Assembly (NCBI GenBank): GCA_964592405.1 | Contig: CAZQBY010000003.1 | Span: 20,329 to 84,328 of the forward strand | DNA: 64,000 nt | Source: CAZQBY01 sp964592405 [NCBI: uncultured archaeon] | GTDB taxonomy: Archaea; Altiarchaeota; Altiarchaeia; JAFGQM01 | Reading direction: 5' to 3' | In this document: piece after piece, positions 1 to 7,384 of the stretch | Position numbering within the stretch: position 1 is the first letter of the stretch | How the letters are laid out: each line of letters opens with the position of its first letter | Notes under the pieces: generated by a model | What the model was told of the DNA's origin: nothing | Seen by the model: the letters and a program-made list of their open reading frames with translations, nothing else | Database searches by the model: none | Position numbers and translations under genes: made by a program

Positions 1-1
1 G

Positions 2-178
2 GTAGCCGGCAAGCTCTCCGGTCCGAGGCTTTACAACGATGTCTGGGAATTCAAACTCGGGGGGCAAGTCAATGAATATCTTTATATAAACAGGGAGGAC
101 GGCAGCTGGACATACTCCCAGTTTTATCCGCGTAATAGCAGATTTAAGAGGCTCTTCAGATGGTTCAGGGTTCCATGA
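2..178 (+). CDS. C-terminal end of an unidentified protein (5' truncated by window)
   Basis: An open frame runs from the window edge to TGA at 176-178 and encodes 58 residues. It is rich in aromatic and basic residues (VWEFKLGG, NEYLYINREDG, KRLFRWFRVP at the end). I do not recognise a family. The stop lies 18 bases before the methyltransferase GTG start on the same strand, so the two may be co-transcribed. That the frame is a real gene end is inferred from its natural-looking composition and its spacing to the next gene. Confidence 0.5.
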   Translation, partial: VAGKLSGPRLYNDVWEFKLGGQVNEYLYINREDGSWTYSQFYPRNSRFKRLFRWFRVP

Positions 179-196
179 AACTTTTAGAAATACAAT

Positions 197-859
197 GTGG
201 ACAAGAGTTATATCAAGGAGAGAACGCGCAGGGCGTATGATAAAATAGGCAGAGACTATGATAACTGGTATTGGATGAAGAAGTCCAGAGAGCTGCGCAT
301 GGAGCTGACCCGGAGGGTGGTTGAGATACTCAGAAATGAGGTAATTGCTGGGAGAAAGAAACATCCGAGCGTTCTTGATTTATGTTGCGGTACTGGGCAT
401 CTGGTAAATGAGTTAGGGGATGTTGGATATACAGGTCTAGACTTCGCACCGGCGATGGTGGCATGTTGCAGGAAGGCCTATCCAAAGAAAAAATTCGTCT
501 TGGGAGATGCTGAAAACCTGCCCTTCAGGGACAGGAGTTTTGATGCAGTCATCTGCTTCTGGTCATTCCACCATATAGTCTATCCTGAGAAGGTTGTAGA
601 GGAGATACGGCGCGTCCTCAGGCCGGGGGGGCTTGTGCTCATTGCCACCTTCAAGGATGTCAAACTGAACCTTGCCGCAAGGATAGCAGACTGGATATCT
701 GACTCTTACTGGGGCTATGTTACCAAGCGCTATTCGATTGGCGAGATGGAGCGTCTTATGCAAAGGTTTAAGAATGTTAAGGTGGAAGTATTTCCAAAAA
801 GCTTTTCCATCCTCAATATGATGGGGATAAGATTCCTTATAGTGAGTGGCAGAAGGTAA
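197..859 (+). CDS. Class I SAM-dependent methyltransferase (Methyltransf_11 type)
   Basis: A 220-residue protein with a Rossmann methyltransferase core. Motif I is VLDLCCGTGHL at about residues 59-69, an acidic residue follows strand 2 (TGLDFAP), GDAENLPF is motif II-like, and the post-motif segment is RRVLRPGGLVLIATF. These are typical of small-molecule or lipid/quinone C- or O-methyltransferases, but the substrate cannot be read from sequence. The start is GTG at 197; an ATG at 195 is in another frame. The 3' end overlaps the next gene by 14 bases, which suggests translational coupling. Confidence 0.85.
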   Translation: MDKSYIKERTRRAYDKIGRDYDNWYWMKKSRELRMELTRRVVEILRNEVIAGRKKHPSVLDLCCGTGHLVNELGDVGYTGLDFAPAMVACCRKAYPKKKFVLGDAENLPFRDRSFDAVICFWSFHHIVYPEKVVEEIRRVLRPGGLVLIATFKDVKLNLAARIADWISDSYWGYVTKRYSIGEMERLMQRFKNVKVEVFPKSFSILNMMGIRFLIVSGRR

Positions 860-1190
860 GGGCCTCCTTCTGGCGTCCGCCTCACTGATTGGTGTTCTCC
901 TGATTAGCCTGTGGGCTGAGGATATTGAGATTGGGCTCATGGAATTGGAGGATATAAACGCATTTATGCTCAATGAGGTTGTCCATATCAGGGGAGTGGT
1001 GAAGGAGTATGGGCCCATTGACGGGGGAGTAAGGCTACTTGTTGAGCAGAACGGTTATGATATGAGCGTGGTCTATTTTGGAGATATTGATGGCAGAAAG
1101 GGGATGTGTGCCGATGTTATAGGTGAGGTAAAAACAAGCAGGGGACCGGTGGAGATAACCGCAGAAAGACTGACGCTTTTCATATGTTAG
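846..1190 (+). CDS. Small membrane-anchored OB-fold-like protein
   Basis: A 114-residue protein starting at GTG 846, inside the end of the methyltransferase gene. An N-terminal hydrophobic stretch (residues about 7-22) looks like a signal anchor. The rest has a beta-rich pattern resembling an OB-fold: HIRGVVKEYGPIDGG, then a strand, GDIDGRKG, and a closing VIGEVKTSRGPVEI. Such anchored OB-folds occur in archaea near nucleic-acid or envelope genes, but the ligand is unknown. The fold call is by pattern only. The gene ends 23 bases before the convergent trmJ stop. Confidence 0.5.
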   Translation: MAEGKGLLLASASLIGVLLISLWAEDIEIGLMELEDINAFMLNEVVHIRGVVKEYGPIDGGVRLLVEQNGYDMSVVYFGDIDGRKGMCADVIGEVKTSRGPVEITAERLTLFIC

Positions 1191-1212
1191 CATGCTGTTC
1201 AGGTGTCCTGAT

Positions 1213-1899
1213 TTACAGCTTTCTCATAATCTTGCGATAGAAGCTGATTATCCTCCGCCCCTCCTGCTCAGTCAGCATGGATTTGCCATATATCCTGCGC
1301 AGAGTAGAGTCCACAGCATGCTGCTGATGGGGTTGTTCATATACCCTCCTGACTATTTCTGTGGTGTATTTGTAGAGCTGTGCGCGCAGTTCTCTTGTAA
1401 GAGCCTTCTCCCTGACAGTCTTCTCAAATCGCTTCTTGGCCAGCTCGTATAGGACAATGCAGACGCTCTGGGCCAGGTTCAGGATGGGATATTCCGGATT
1501 TGAGGGTATCCTAACAACAACATCCGTTTGCTCAAGGATATCATTGGGCAGACCGTATGCCTCATTGCCGAAAAGCAATGCAGTTTTATCATGTGGCAGG
1601 ATCCCGGCCAGTTGCTCAGGCGTAAGCGGCGCCTTTCGCTTGGGCGTCTTGTGACCACCCTTCTTACCTGTAGTCCCGACTATGTAACTGCATCCACGGA
1701 CAGCAGCAGGGAGGCTGTGGACAATCATAGCCTTCTCCAGGACCGTTGTACCATGACTTGCAAAGGCTCTTGCAACTCTCCCCAATTCACAGGGATTGAC
1801 CAGATAGAGTTCCGAAAAGCCGAAGTTCCTCATGGCACGTGCCACTGATCCTATATTGCCCTCCTCCTGCGGATGCAGCAGAACCACACGAACGTCCAT
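1213..1899 (-). CDS. trmJ: TrmJ/SpoU-family tRNA 2'-O-methyltransferase
   Basis: A 228-residue SPOUT methyltransferase. Motif 1 is NIGSVARAMRNFG (residues 15-27, with the conserved Asn15 and Arg21), motif 2 is LLFGNEAYGL, and motif 3 is NPEYPILNLAQSV. These form the deep trefoil-knot SAM site and dimer interface. The family methylates the 2'-OH of nucleotide 32 in tRNA; archaeal TrmJ acts on C32. The length and the C-terminal helical extension of about 70 residues (PHQQHAVDSTLRRI) match TrmJ rather than short TrmL proteins. The gene is transcribed from an AT-rich region shared with the divergent surface-protein gene at 1977. Confidence 0.85.
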   Translation of the reverse strand: MDVRVVLLHPQEEGNIGSVARAMRNFGFSELYLVNPCELGRVARAFASHGTTVLEKAMIVHSLPAAVRGCSYIVGTTGKKGGHKTPKRKAPLTPEQLAGILPHDKTALLFGNEAYGLPNDILEQTDVVVRIPSNPEYPILNLAQSVCIVLYELAKKRFEKTVREKALTRELRAQLYKYTTEIVRRVYEQPHQQHAVDSTLRRIYGKSMLTEQEGRRIISFYRKIMRKL

Positions 1900-1976
1900 C
1901 TTTTTAATCAGTATTTCCTAATTAATAAGCCCTATAATATAAGCATATAAGCCCAAATGAAAATATACACCCAAAA

Positions 1977-3203
1977 ATGAAAAAGAGAAACCTAATAAGT
2001 CTCCTATTGCTCTTGTTCCCAATATTGTTGCCCCCGGCGCCCGGTCAGCTCAGCCAAGAAGATGCAGGGATTATCTGTAATCAGTATGCGGGTGAGGGTG
2101 AGAGCGTACAGGTGATGGGGCCTGTCAGCTGTGAGGGGTCATACTGGCTCTGTGGTTTCACATACTTTGGCAATAAGCAGAATATCCTGCTGGCTGTCTC
2201 AAGGAGTACCGGGGCAGTCCTGCCGGAGACAAGCGACATATTCCATGACCTCATATCCACCAGATATGCAGAGGAATATGGGGCAACCCGCATATTCAGC
2301 CAGTTCATAACAGACCCGACGCTTGCCATAGAGCTGAGGGGTATGAACGCCACCATGTTCAATTATGAGAATATGCTGAGATCGGCGATGGAAGAAGGTA
2401 CGATAACCCGGGCAGAGTTTGCTGAAATCAGCAATGAGATTTCCTCAGTAGTAGAACTTGGGCTTGAACTGGCTGATATGGTAGATGGTCTTTACAATGC
2501 ATCAATGGAGTTCCTAGCATCACCGGATTGCGTTGAACTGCTTGACTATATGGACCACCTAAATACGACCCTTGGACTGGCCAGAAATTTCAGCATGTCT
2601 TGGAATGAATTTATAGACGATTACAACAGCATCGTCACAAGGCCTGAGAATATCCAGATGGTTGCCATAAATCCCAGCGATGCGCAGATATTCGCCCAAC
2701 GGCTTGCCTCTGTTTTGGATGATCTGGAGCAGTATAGGGGGAATGTTGAGGAGTTTAGGGAGACAGTTATCGGCAATGTCATAACCAGGCTTGAACGGAA
2801 AGAGACCAAAGACAAACTAGATGAGGCTTATGACATCGTGAGCACCTCTAGAAACCCGGATGCAAAGGAAAAATATAACCAAGCATCGAGAGCTTTCTCC
2901 AGTGGTGAATATCAGAAAGCGCGCAGCCTGATAAACGAAGCCATAGCCCTGGCGAGGATAGAGCTACCAGAAGATGACCATGGTCCTGTTGTTGTAGTCG
3001 AGAGAGCTTCGGATTATACGCCCTATTTCATTGCCATTGGAGTCCTTTTACTTGCCATACTGGTCATTATGCTGGCCAGAAGGAGAGGGGAGGAAAAGGA
3101 TGAAAACGAGGAAGGAGAGGACGAGGAGAACAGGAAGGAGTCCGCCGGAACCGGGACATGGAGCTGGACAAGGGAGGGGCACAGTGCCCTTGAAAGGGTA
3201 TGA
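1977..3203 (+). CDS. Secreted, C-terminally anchored helical surface protein
   Basis: A 408-residue protein with a signal peptide (residues about 1-23, KKRN then a leucine run, cleavage near PAPG|Q). It has an exported, mainly helical domain with four cysteines in the first 200 residues, and many N-x-S/T sequons (for example NATM, NASM, NTTL) that could be N-glycosylated. A single transmembrane helix lies at about residues 348-368, followed by a short, highly charged cytoplasmic tail. No family recognised. Its TGA and the stop of convergent hjc abut exactly in the palindrome TGATCA (3201-3206). Confidence 0.7.
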   Translation: MKKRNLISLLLLLFPILLPPAPGQLSQEDAGIICNQYAGEGESVQVMGPVSCEGSYWLCGFTYFGNKQNILLAVSRSTGAVLPETSDIFHDLISTRYAEEYGATRIFSQFITDPTLAIELRGMNATMFNYENMLRSAMEEGTITRAEFAEISNEISSVVELGLELADMVDGLYNASMEFLASPDCVELLDYMDHLNTTLGLARNFSMSWNEFIDDYNSIVTRPENIQMVAINPSDAQIFAQRLASVLDDLEQYRGNVEEFRETVIGNVITRLERKETKDKLDEAYDIVSTSRNPDAKEKYNQASRAFSSGEYQKARSLINEAIALARIELPEDDHGPVVVVERASDYTPYFIAIGVLLLAILVIMLARRRGEEKDENEEGEDEENRKESAGTGTWSWTREGHSALERV

Positions 3204-3584
3204 TCAGAGGGTCTGTTGGAGCCCGATGAGTGTTTCAAAGCTTATAGATGTATCGCTTTTTGATATCTTCATACCTGAAAGGAGATCCAATGGGAAGAAC
3301 CTTGGCTTTTCTCTGTCAAATTTGACCGCAATGTAGGCCTCACAGTCCGCTCGTGAGCGGAATGCCCTAAGCTTCTCAACATCGCTCTTGTCAAGCCTGA
3401 ATGAGTTCTTTTTGGTGGTCTTGCACTCTATGATTATAACACGCTGGTCCTTCATAGCGATTATGTCTGGTATTGGGAATGGTGCCGAACCACTTCCGGC
3501 TGCACGAACGGCCGTAAACCCGCTATCCCAGAACCTGCGGACTAGACTCCTCTCAAAATTGGCGCCCTTCCTGTAGAATGCCAT
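3204..3584 (-). CDS. hjc: Archaeal Holliday junction resolvase Hjc
   Basis: A 126-residue protein matching the length of archaeal Hjc. It starts with the family's RKGANFER motif (Glu11), has RAAGSGS followed by PDIIA (Asp40), then IIIECKTTK with the catalytic Glu53-x-Lys55 pair of the PD-(D/E)XK nuclease fold. Hjc resolves four-way DNA junctions as a dimer during homologous recombination and fork restart. The gene stands alone, convergent with the surface-protein gene; the stop codons of the two genes touch without a spacer. Confidence 0.93.
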   Translation of the reverse strand: MAFYRKGANFERSLVRRFWDSGFTAVRAAGSGSAPFPIPDIIAMKDQRVIIIECKTTKKNSFRLDKSDVEKLRAFRSRADCEAYIAVKFDREKPRFFPLDLLSGMKISKSDTSISFETLIGLQQTL

Positions 3585-3659
3585 GAGGAGTTAACAACTG
3601 GAGAATTAAAAACTTGTGGATCGGGAAATTGACAGACATGGGTTTATATTGGCCTGATG

Positions 3660-3668
3660 TTTATATTA
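3660..3668 (+). promoter_or_regulatory. TATA-like box for the Cys-rich surface protein gene
   Basis: TTTATATTA lies about 33 bases upstream of the preferred start at 3701. A second TTTATATT lies at 3643-3650. Transcription from here would begin near 3690, which makes the longer reading frame from 3614 unlikely to be fully translated. Confidence 0.45.
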
Positions 3669-3700
3669 AACATTATATTAAGCTAATTCCTAAAAAGAGG

Positions 3701-5083
3701 ATGAAAAGGTTTTTGATTATAGCATTGCTTTTGATGATTGGAGGGGCATCGGCAATCACCTGCCCATTCTGTAGTGGCAAGGTCGTAGAGGTTTGCAACG
3801 TGGACATCCAGCCCGAAAAGCCTGTTTACCGCCAAGACCTTGTGCTAAACATAACAAAGGGTTTTCTCCGCCACTTTGAACCAATCGAAGAGGGTACGGA
3901 AGTTGAAATATGGTTTTACAACACCACGACTAATGTAAAGAAGGTCAAACTTGAGACTGATGAGAGAGGGATTATCAGATTCACACCAGAGATAGTCGGT
4001 TATCATCTTATAAAGGTGTGTGGAAAGAGTATTCTTGTGTTTGTGAACACCACATGCGGTGATGGTATCTGTTATGGTTATGAAGCCCGGGGGAACTGCC
4101 CCGAAGACTGTGGATTCTGTGGAGATTATATATGCGACGCCAACGAAGACATCAACTGCCCTGATTGTGCCAAGTGTGGAGATGGAATATGCAGTGGGGG
4201 GGAGAACAAGGAAACCTGCATCATAGACTGCTATGTATGTGGCGATAAGGTATGCGATGAGCCGGAGGATTATGGATCCTGCAGGCTGGACTGCCCATCC
4301 GGAGGAGAGGATGGTCTGTGCGACATGCAGGCTGATGGTATATGTGATCCAGACTGCAGGTTTGAAGAGGACATAGACTGCAGGGTTGTTAACGAGGAGG
4401 TTGATTATCCCGGTTCGATAGAAAGAGAAGAGAACGGCTTTGACTTCATGTTCTACATCCCTGTGGCCATAATAGCAGTATGCGCTGTAGTTATGGTGTT
4501 TCTCTTCATGAAGTATGGCAGGACGGATGAAAGGCTTGAAGGGTGGGGGCTGGAGAAAGCTGGGGCAGGGGCAGGGACAAAAACAAAAGCTGCTGAAGAG
4601 CAGAAGGCTCTGGAAGAAGAGAAGGAGCTCGCACGCATAGCTGAAGAGCAGAAGAGGAAGGCTCTTGAGGAGGAAAGGCGCGTCTTAGAGGCCCAGAAGA
4701 AGGCTCTGGAAGAAGAGAAGAAAAGATTAGAGGAGGAAAAACGGGCAGCGGAGCAGAAAATAAAAGAAGAGCTCAGGCACACAGCAGAGCGAAAGAGGAG
4801 ATATCGCGAGTTACAACGCGAGGAAGCCAGGAGAAGGGCGGAGGAAGAAAGGAAGAAAAAGGAAGAGGAGATGAGGCGCAGAGAGGCTGAGAGATGGAGA
4901 GAATTGATAAGCAGAAAATATGCCAGGGAGGAGGTCGGCCAAAAGAAGGAGCCAAAGCCTCCAAAAACAAAAATCCAGAAGAAACAGAAGGAAGCGCCGA
5001 AAGAATCTCCACAGGGTGAAGAAGAGGTTCACAAAAGCGTCAAAGAGTTTCTCAATGAGCTGAAAGAGAGGGTGGGCAGATAG
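3701..5083 (+). CDS. Cys-rich CGDG-module surface protein with long cytoplasmic coiled coil
   Basis: The preferred start is ATG 3701, preceded by AAAAAGAGG, because it puts a classical signal peptide (MKRFLIIALLLMIGGASA) at the N-terminus; the frame is open back to 3614. The 460-residue product has a beta-rich domain (about 20-125), then five or so tandem cysteine modules of the CGDGIC...E...C..DC type (about 125-235). A membrane helix follows at about 253-277, then about 160 residues of nearly pure Glu/Lys/Arg/Ala heptad sequence predicted to be a cytoplasmic coiled coil. The modules resemble acidic, probably metal-binding units of DPANN surface proteins. Its role is unknown; the layout suggests a link between outer surface and cytoplasm. 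Confidence 0.7.
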   Translation: MKRFLIIALLLMIGGASAITCPFCSGKVVEVCNVDIQPEKPVYRQDLVLNITKGFLRHFEPIEEGTEVEIWFYNTTTNVKKVKLETDERGIIRFTPEIVGYHLIKVCGKSILVFVNTTCGDGICYGYEARGNCPEDCGFCGDYICDANEDINCPDCAKCGDGICSGGENKETCIIDCYVCGDKVCDEPEDYGSCRLDCPSGGEDGLCDMQADGICDPDCRFEEDIDCRVVNEEVDYPGSIEREENGFDFMFYIPVAIIAVCAVVMVFLFMKYGRTDERLEGWGLEKAGAGAGTKTKAAEEQKALEEEKELARIAEEQKRKALEEERRVLEAQKKALEEEKKRLEEEKRAAEQKIKEELRHTAERKRRYRELQREEARRRAEEERKKKEEEMRRREAERWRELISRKYAREEVGQKKEPKPPKTKIQKKQKEAPKESPQGEEEVHKSVKEFLNELKERVGR

Positions 5084-5086
5084 AGA

Positions 5087-5917
5087 CTAATGCAGGGAAT
5101 AATAGAGGTTTTTTGCTATCAGAATGAGAAGAGGGGTTAGGGCAGAGAGAAACAAAACCCACCTGAGACTCTGGCCGGCATTGCTCTCCGGCAGTTCCAT
5201 CGACAGATTTGGAGGAACCTGCTCAACCTCTATTGCACGGACTATATCCCAGTCTTTCCTTCCTCTTGCGCGCACCTTGATATTGTAAAACCCGCTGGCT
5301 GCTTTGTGTTTGACGACATCGGTCAGGATTATAATCCTGCTCTCGCCCTTTTTGAGATTATATCTCTGGGCATTACCCTTCCAGCCATAGAATGAATAAC
5401 AGGTTTTTCCCCCATAGACATAGGAGTAAATCTCCAGATCGGCGTCCTCATATGTTGTCAGTCTGATGGCAACCTGGAACTCCTCGCCTGTTTTGACTTT
5501 CTCTGGAACAGAGAGAAAGCTGAGGGCGATACCGCTCTCCGGCTTTGGCCTCTCGAACCCACTTTCCCCGACTTTAAAGAAAAAGTTCTTGTAGGTGTAA
5601 GTCCCGTTGACTATGTCCGCGCGCGCGTATATCTTGTATTCACCCTGCTCTGTAGGCACAGTGTAACTGCAATTGAGACGCATGGATTTGAGGGCTCCAA
5701 GGGAGTAATTTCCGCCACAATCTAGGTGGGAGATGACCTCCCAGTTTTCAGTTTTCTTTTTGAGCTGTAGATCCAAGTCGAACAAGACGTCATATTCTGC
5801 TTTGTTTTGTACCGTGACTTCAAGGAAGCCACACTGCAGCTTGCCGTCCAGACTGAGCGGAGCTGTGCTAGCCGGTTGGACAAACAGCAGGAAGAGGACC
5901 ACAAAACGCAACTCCAC
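5087..5917 (-). CDS. Secreted protein with CARDB-like beta domains and C-terminal anchor
   Basis: A 276-residue protein with a signal peptide (residues 1-18, ending SA-like at PASTA), two beta-sandwich-like regions and a C-terminal membrane helix (about 250-270). Phrases such as VTVQNKAEYDVLFDL, LKSMRLNCSYTVP and FLSVPEKVKTGEEFQVAIRL are typical of CARDB/NPCBM-like adhesion domains that describe 'tension' between paired strands. The stop lies only 3 bases from that of the convergent Cys-rich gene. Function unknown; an exported, membrane-tethered adhesion or scaffold domain is inferred. Confidence 0.6.
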   Translation of the reverse strand: MELRFVVLFLLFVQPASTAPLSLDGKLQCGFLEVTVQNKAEYDVLFDLDLQLKKKTENWEVISHLDCGGNYSLGALKSMRLNCSYTVPTEQGEYKIYARADIVNGTYTYKNFFFKVGESGFERPKPESGIALSFLSVPEKVKTGEEFQVAIRLTTYEDADLEIYSYVYGGKTCYSFYGWKGNAQRYNLKKGESRIIILTDVVKHKAASGFYNIKVRARGRKDWDIVRAIEVEQVPPNLSMELPESNAGQSLRWVLFLSALTPLLILIAKNLYYSLH

Positions 5918-5959
5918 CAGAAGTTTAAAGTGATAAGGAAGAAAAACACACTGGCCTGA

Positions 5960-6190
5960 TTATTCATCAATGGTGGTATACCCGGTCTCGTCCACTATCT
6001 CGCGAATGGTGCGGGGAGTCTGCCTTCTGGTATCAAATAGTATCGTTACGACACCGCTGACATAATTGGCCTTCACATCTTCTATCCCCCCGGCAGAATT
6101 CCTTATCATTGTCTCACACCGCCGGGCATGGCCCTCTGTGAACAGTCCATCCACCCTGAGGGTCATCTTTGAGAGCCTCTTCTGGGACAT
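5960..6190 (-). CDS. Orphan HMA-like (heavy-metal-associated) domain protein
   Basis: A 76-residue protein with the ferredoxin-like HMA pattern: MTLRVDGLFTEGHARRCE, then VKANYVSGVVTILFD and a closing helix TIREIVDETGY. In canonical HMA domains the first loop is G-M-x-C-x-x-C. Here only the second cysteine (in RRCE) is kept and the first position is occupied by a non-cysteine, so copper binding by the usual pair is doubtful. On the same strand just upstream is a remnant of a copper-type P-ATPase, suggesting the domain was once an ATPase partner or N-terminal domain. Confidence 0.6.
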   Translation of the reverse strand: MSQKRLSKMTLRVDGLFTEGHARRCETMIRNSAGGIEDVKANYVSGVVTILFDTRRQTPRTIREIVDETGYTTIDE

Positions 6191-6294
6191 GATTAAACTA
6201 TAAGTTCAGGGAAGAAAAAATCAGCCCAGCGGGCAGCCGAAAACCTGCGAGAGCTTGGAGAGGCTCTGCTTCCCCGTGAGGCGCATCTCGCTGC

Positions 6295-6402
6295 CTATCC
6301 ATGTCGGTAGCTTCTTACTCCCATGACGTCGCCCACCATGGCCACCACCTTGCCCTCCCGCTGCAGATGCTTGACATAGTTGACCTTGTCCTCGGGAAGC
6401 AT
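6295..6402 (-). pseudogene. Remnant of a P1B-type (copper) ATPase
   Basis: Read on the minus strand from 6402, the first 25 codons give MLPEDKVNYVKHLQREGKVV followed by AMVGD. This is the phosphorylation/hinge region of heavy-metal P-type ATPases, normally LPEDKV...LQ..GKVVAMVGDGINDAPAL. Homology stops directly after GD: the next residues are VMGV and a stop comes 10 codons later. No phosphorylation DKTGT segment or membrane helices are seen nearby. This is therefore a short decayed fragment. The downstream HMA-like gene at 5960-6190 may be the other relic of the same transporter. Confidence 0.55.
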
Positions 6403-6469
6403 AATTCACACGGTCGGCCTTGCTATGTATTTAAATAGAATGTCCAATGATATCAATTGACAGTAGATT

Positions 6470-6778
6470 ATGACCTGTTATATAATACCAACAGCGGCTG
6501 CTGTTGTCCATTATCTTGTAAGAACCCGCAGGCCTAGTTTAAAGCACAATACCCACCATCTATGGCTGAATCTATTATTTCTGGGTGGGGCCATCTTCGG
6601 TGTGATTGACCATTTATGGAATGGAGAGCTTTTCCTTTTTGGGGAGAATCTCCTCTTGGACTTGACACTGGGGGTTACAATTACTGCCTCAATAATAGTT
6701 GTGTGGGCCCTTATTGTGGTGTTGGACAAAAGCTTAGCTAGGGATATCGTGCAAAAACCAGAATTTTTACAGGGATAA
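6470..6778 (+). CDS. Small membrane protein upstream of hypA (gene split by in-frame TAA)
   Basis: A 102-residue product with three predicted membrane helices (about 4-18, 30-48 and 58-85) and a conserved-looking HHLWLN...DHLWNGE segment containing paired histidines. It is the first gene of the hyp cluster. The frame stops at TAA 6776-6778, but the same frame continues at once with another hydrophobic helix up to a TGA overlapping the hypA start (see 6779-6871). Function unknown; similar small membrane proteins next to hyp genes could be linked to metal or hydrogenase handling, but this is inference from position. Confidence 0.5.
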   Translation: MTCYIIPTAAAVVHYLVRTRRPSLKHNTHHLWLNLLFLGGAIFGVIDHLWNGELFLFGENLLLDLTLGVTITASIIVVWALIVVLDKSLARDIVQKPEFLQG

Positions 6779-6871
6779 AATGACATACCTAGAGGAATCT
6801 TTGCTACCGGGTTGATTGGAATCTTTATGTTATCTATGGTTATATCAATCATCGAGCGTGAGGATGCATGA
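6779..6871 (+). pseudogene. In-frame 3' continuation of the membrane gene beyond TAA
   Basis: After the TAA, the same frame reads NDIPRGIFATGLIGIFMLSM and then a short ISIIEREDA tail before TGA at 6869-6871, overlapping the hypA ATG at 6864. It encodes a good transmembrane helix with a charged tail and has no usable start codon near its beginning. The simplest reading is one original gene 6470-6871 with a nonsense change or a sequencing error. Confidence 0.45.
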
Positions 6872-7184
6872 GACCGTATTCGCAAACAGGATAATAGAGG
6901 AGGCAAGGAAAGAGGGTGAAATCACTGGAATAAGTGTGGAGGTGGGCGAGCTTGCGCATATCCCGGCCCGGGAACTCAAGGAGGCATTAGAAAGGCTGGT
7001 CGACTGGGATATTGAGATAATAGAGAAAAGGGCGAAGGTGAGATGCCCCTGTGGGTTTGAGGGGCATCCGAAGATTCTGGAAAAGGGCCACGATTACACT
7101 CTCTTCCAGTGTCCAAGATGTGCCAGAGTCCCTGAAGTCATGGAAGGTGGGGATATTATATTAAAAGAAGTAAGATGTGTCTAG
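6864..7184 (+). CDS. hypA: Hydrogenase nickel-insertion protein HypA
   Basis: The start is ATG 6864, giving the invariant N-terminal Met-His-Glu (MHETVFANRII) whose amino group and His2 bind nickel; an upstream extension in the same frame would destroy it. The 106-residue length is normal. The zinc domain has CPCGFEG and, after about 20 residues, CPRC. HypA delivers Ni to the hydrogenase large subunit with HypB. The start overlaps the end of the small membrane gene and its 3' end overlaps hypC by 10 bases, so the three form a coupled operon. No hypB, D, E or F is in this window. Confidence 0.92.
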   Translation: MHETVFANRIIEEARKEGEITGISVEVGELAHIPARELKEALERLVDWDIEIIEKRAKVRCPCGFEGHPKILEKGHDYTLFQCPRCARVPEVMEGGDIILKEVRCV

Positions 7185-7384
7185 CCATCCCTGGACGGGT
7201 TATCGAGGTCAGGGGAGACGTCGCGACCGTAGACTATGGGGGCGAGAAAAGAAAGGCGAGGATCGAGGATATCCGCGTGTCTCCGGGAGATTATGTGATA
7301 GTCCAGTTCGGATTCGTGATGCAAAAGCTGGCAGAAGAGGAAGCATTGAAGAGTCTGGAGACATGGACTAGTTTGAAGGACTGA
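7175..7384 (+). CDS. hypC: Hydrogenase maturation chaperone HypC/HupF
   Basis: A 69-residue protein beginning MCLAIPGRVIEV, the HypC signature in which Cys2 carries the Fe(CN)2CO precursor and contacts HypD and the large subunit. The OB-like body (ATVDYGGEKRKARIEDI...GDYVIVQFGFVMQKL) and length are standard. It overlaps hypA by 10 bases, and its 3' end overlaps the convergent DUF6390-like gene by 17 bases. Together with HypA, the protease at 9000 and the subunits at 9342-11367, it marks a maturation and structural hydrogenase locus. Confidence 0.93.
   Translation: MCLAIPGRVIEVRGDVATVDYGGEKRKARIEDIRVSPGDYVIVQFGFVMQKLAEEEALKSLETWTSLKD

Noticed and set aside
4453-5032. Long open frames on the minus strand opposite the coiled-coil region
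   Set aside because: They mirror the biased Glu/Lys codons of the real gene, giving Ser/Leu/Phe-rich nonsense.
6776-6778. Pyrrolysine-type readthrough
   Set aside because: The codon is TAA, not TAG, and no pyl genes are in the window.
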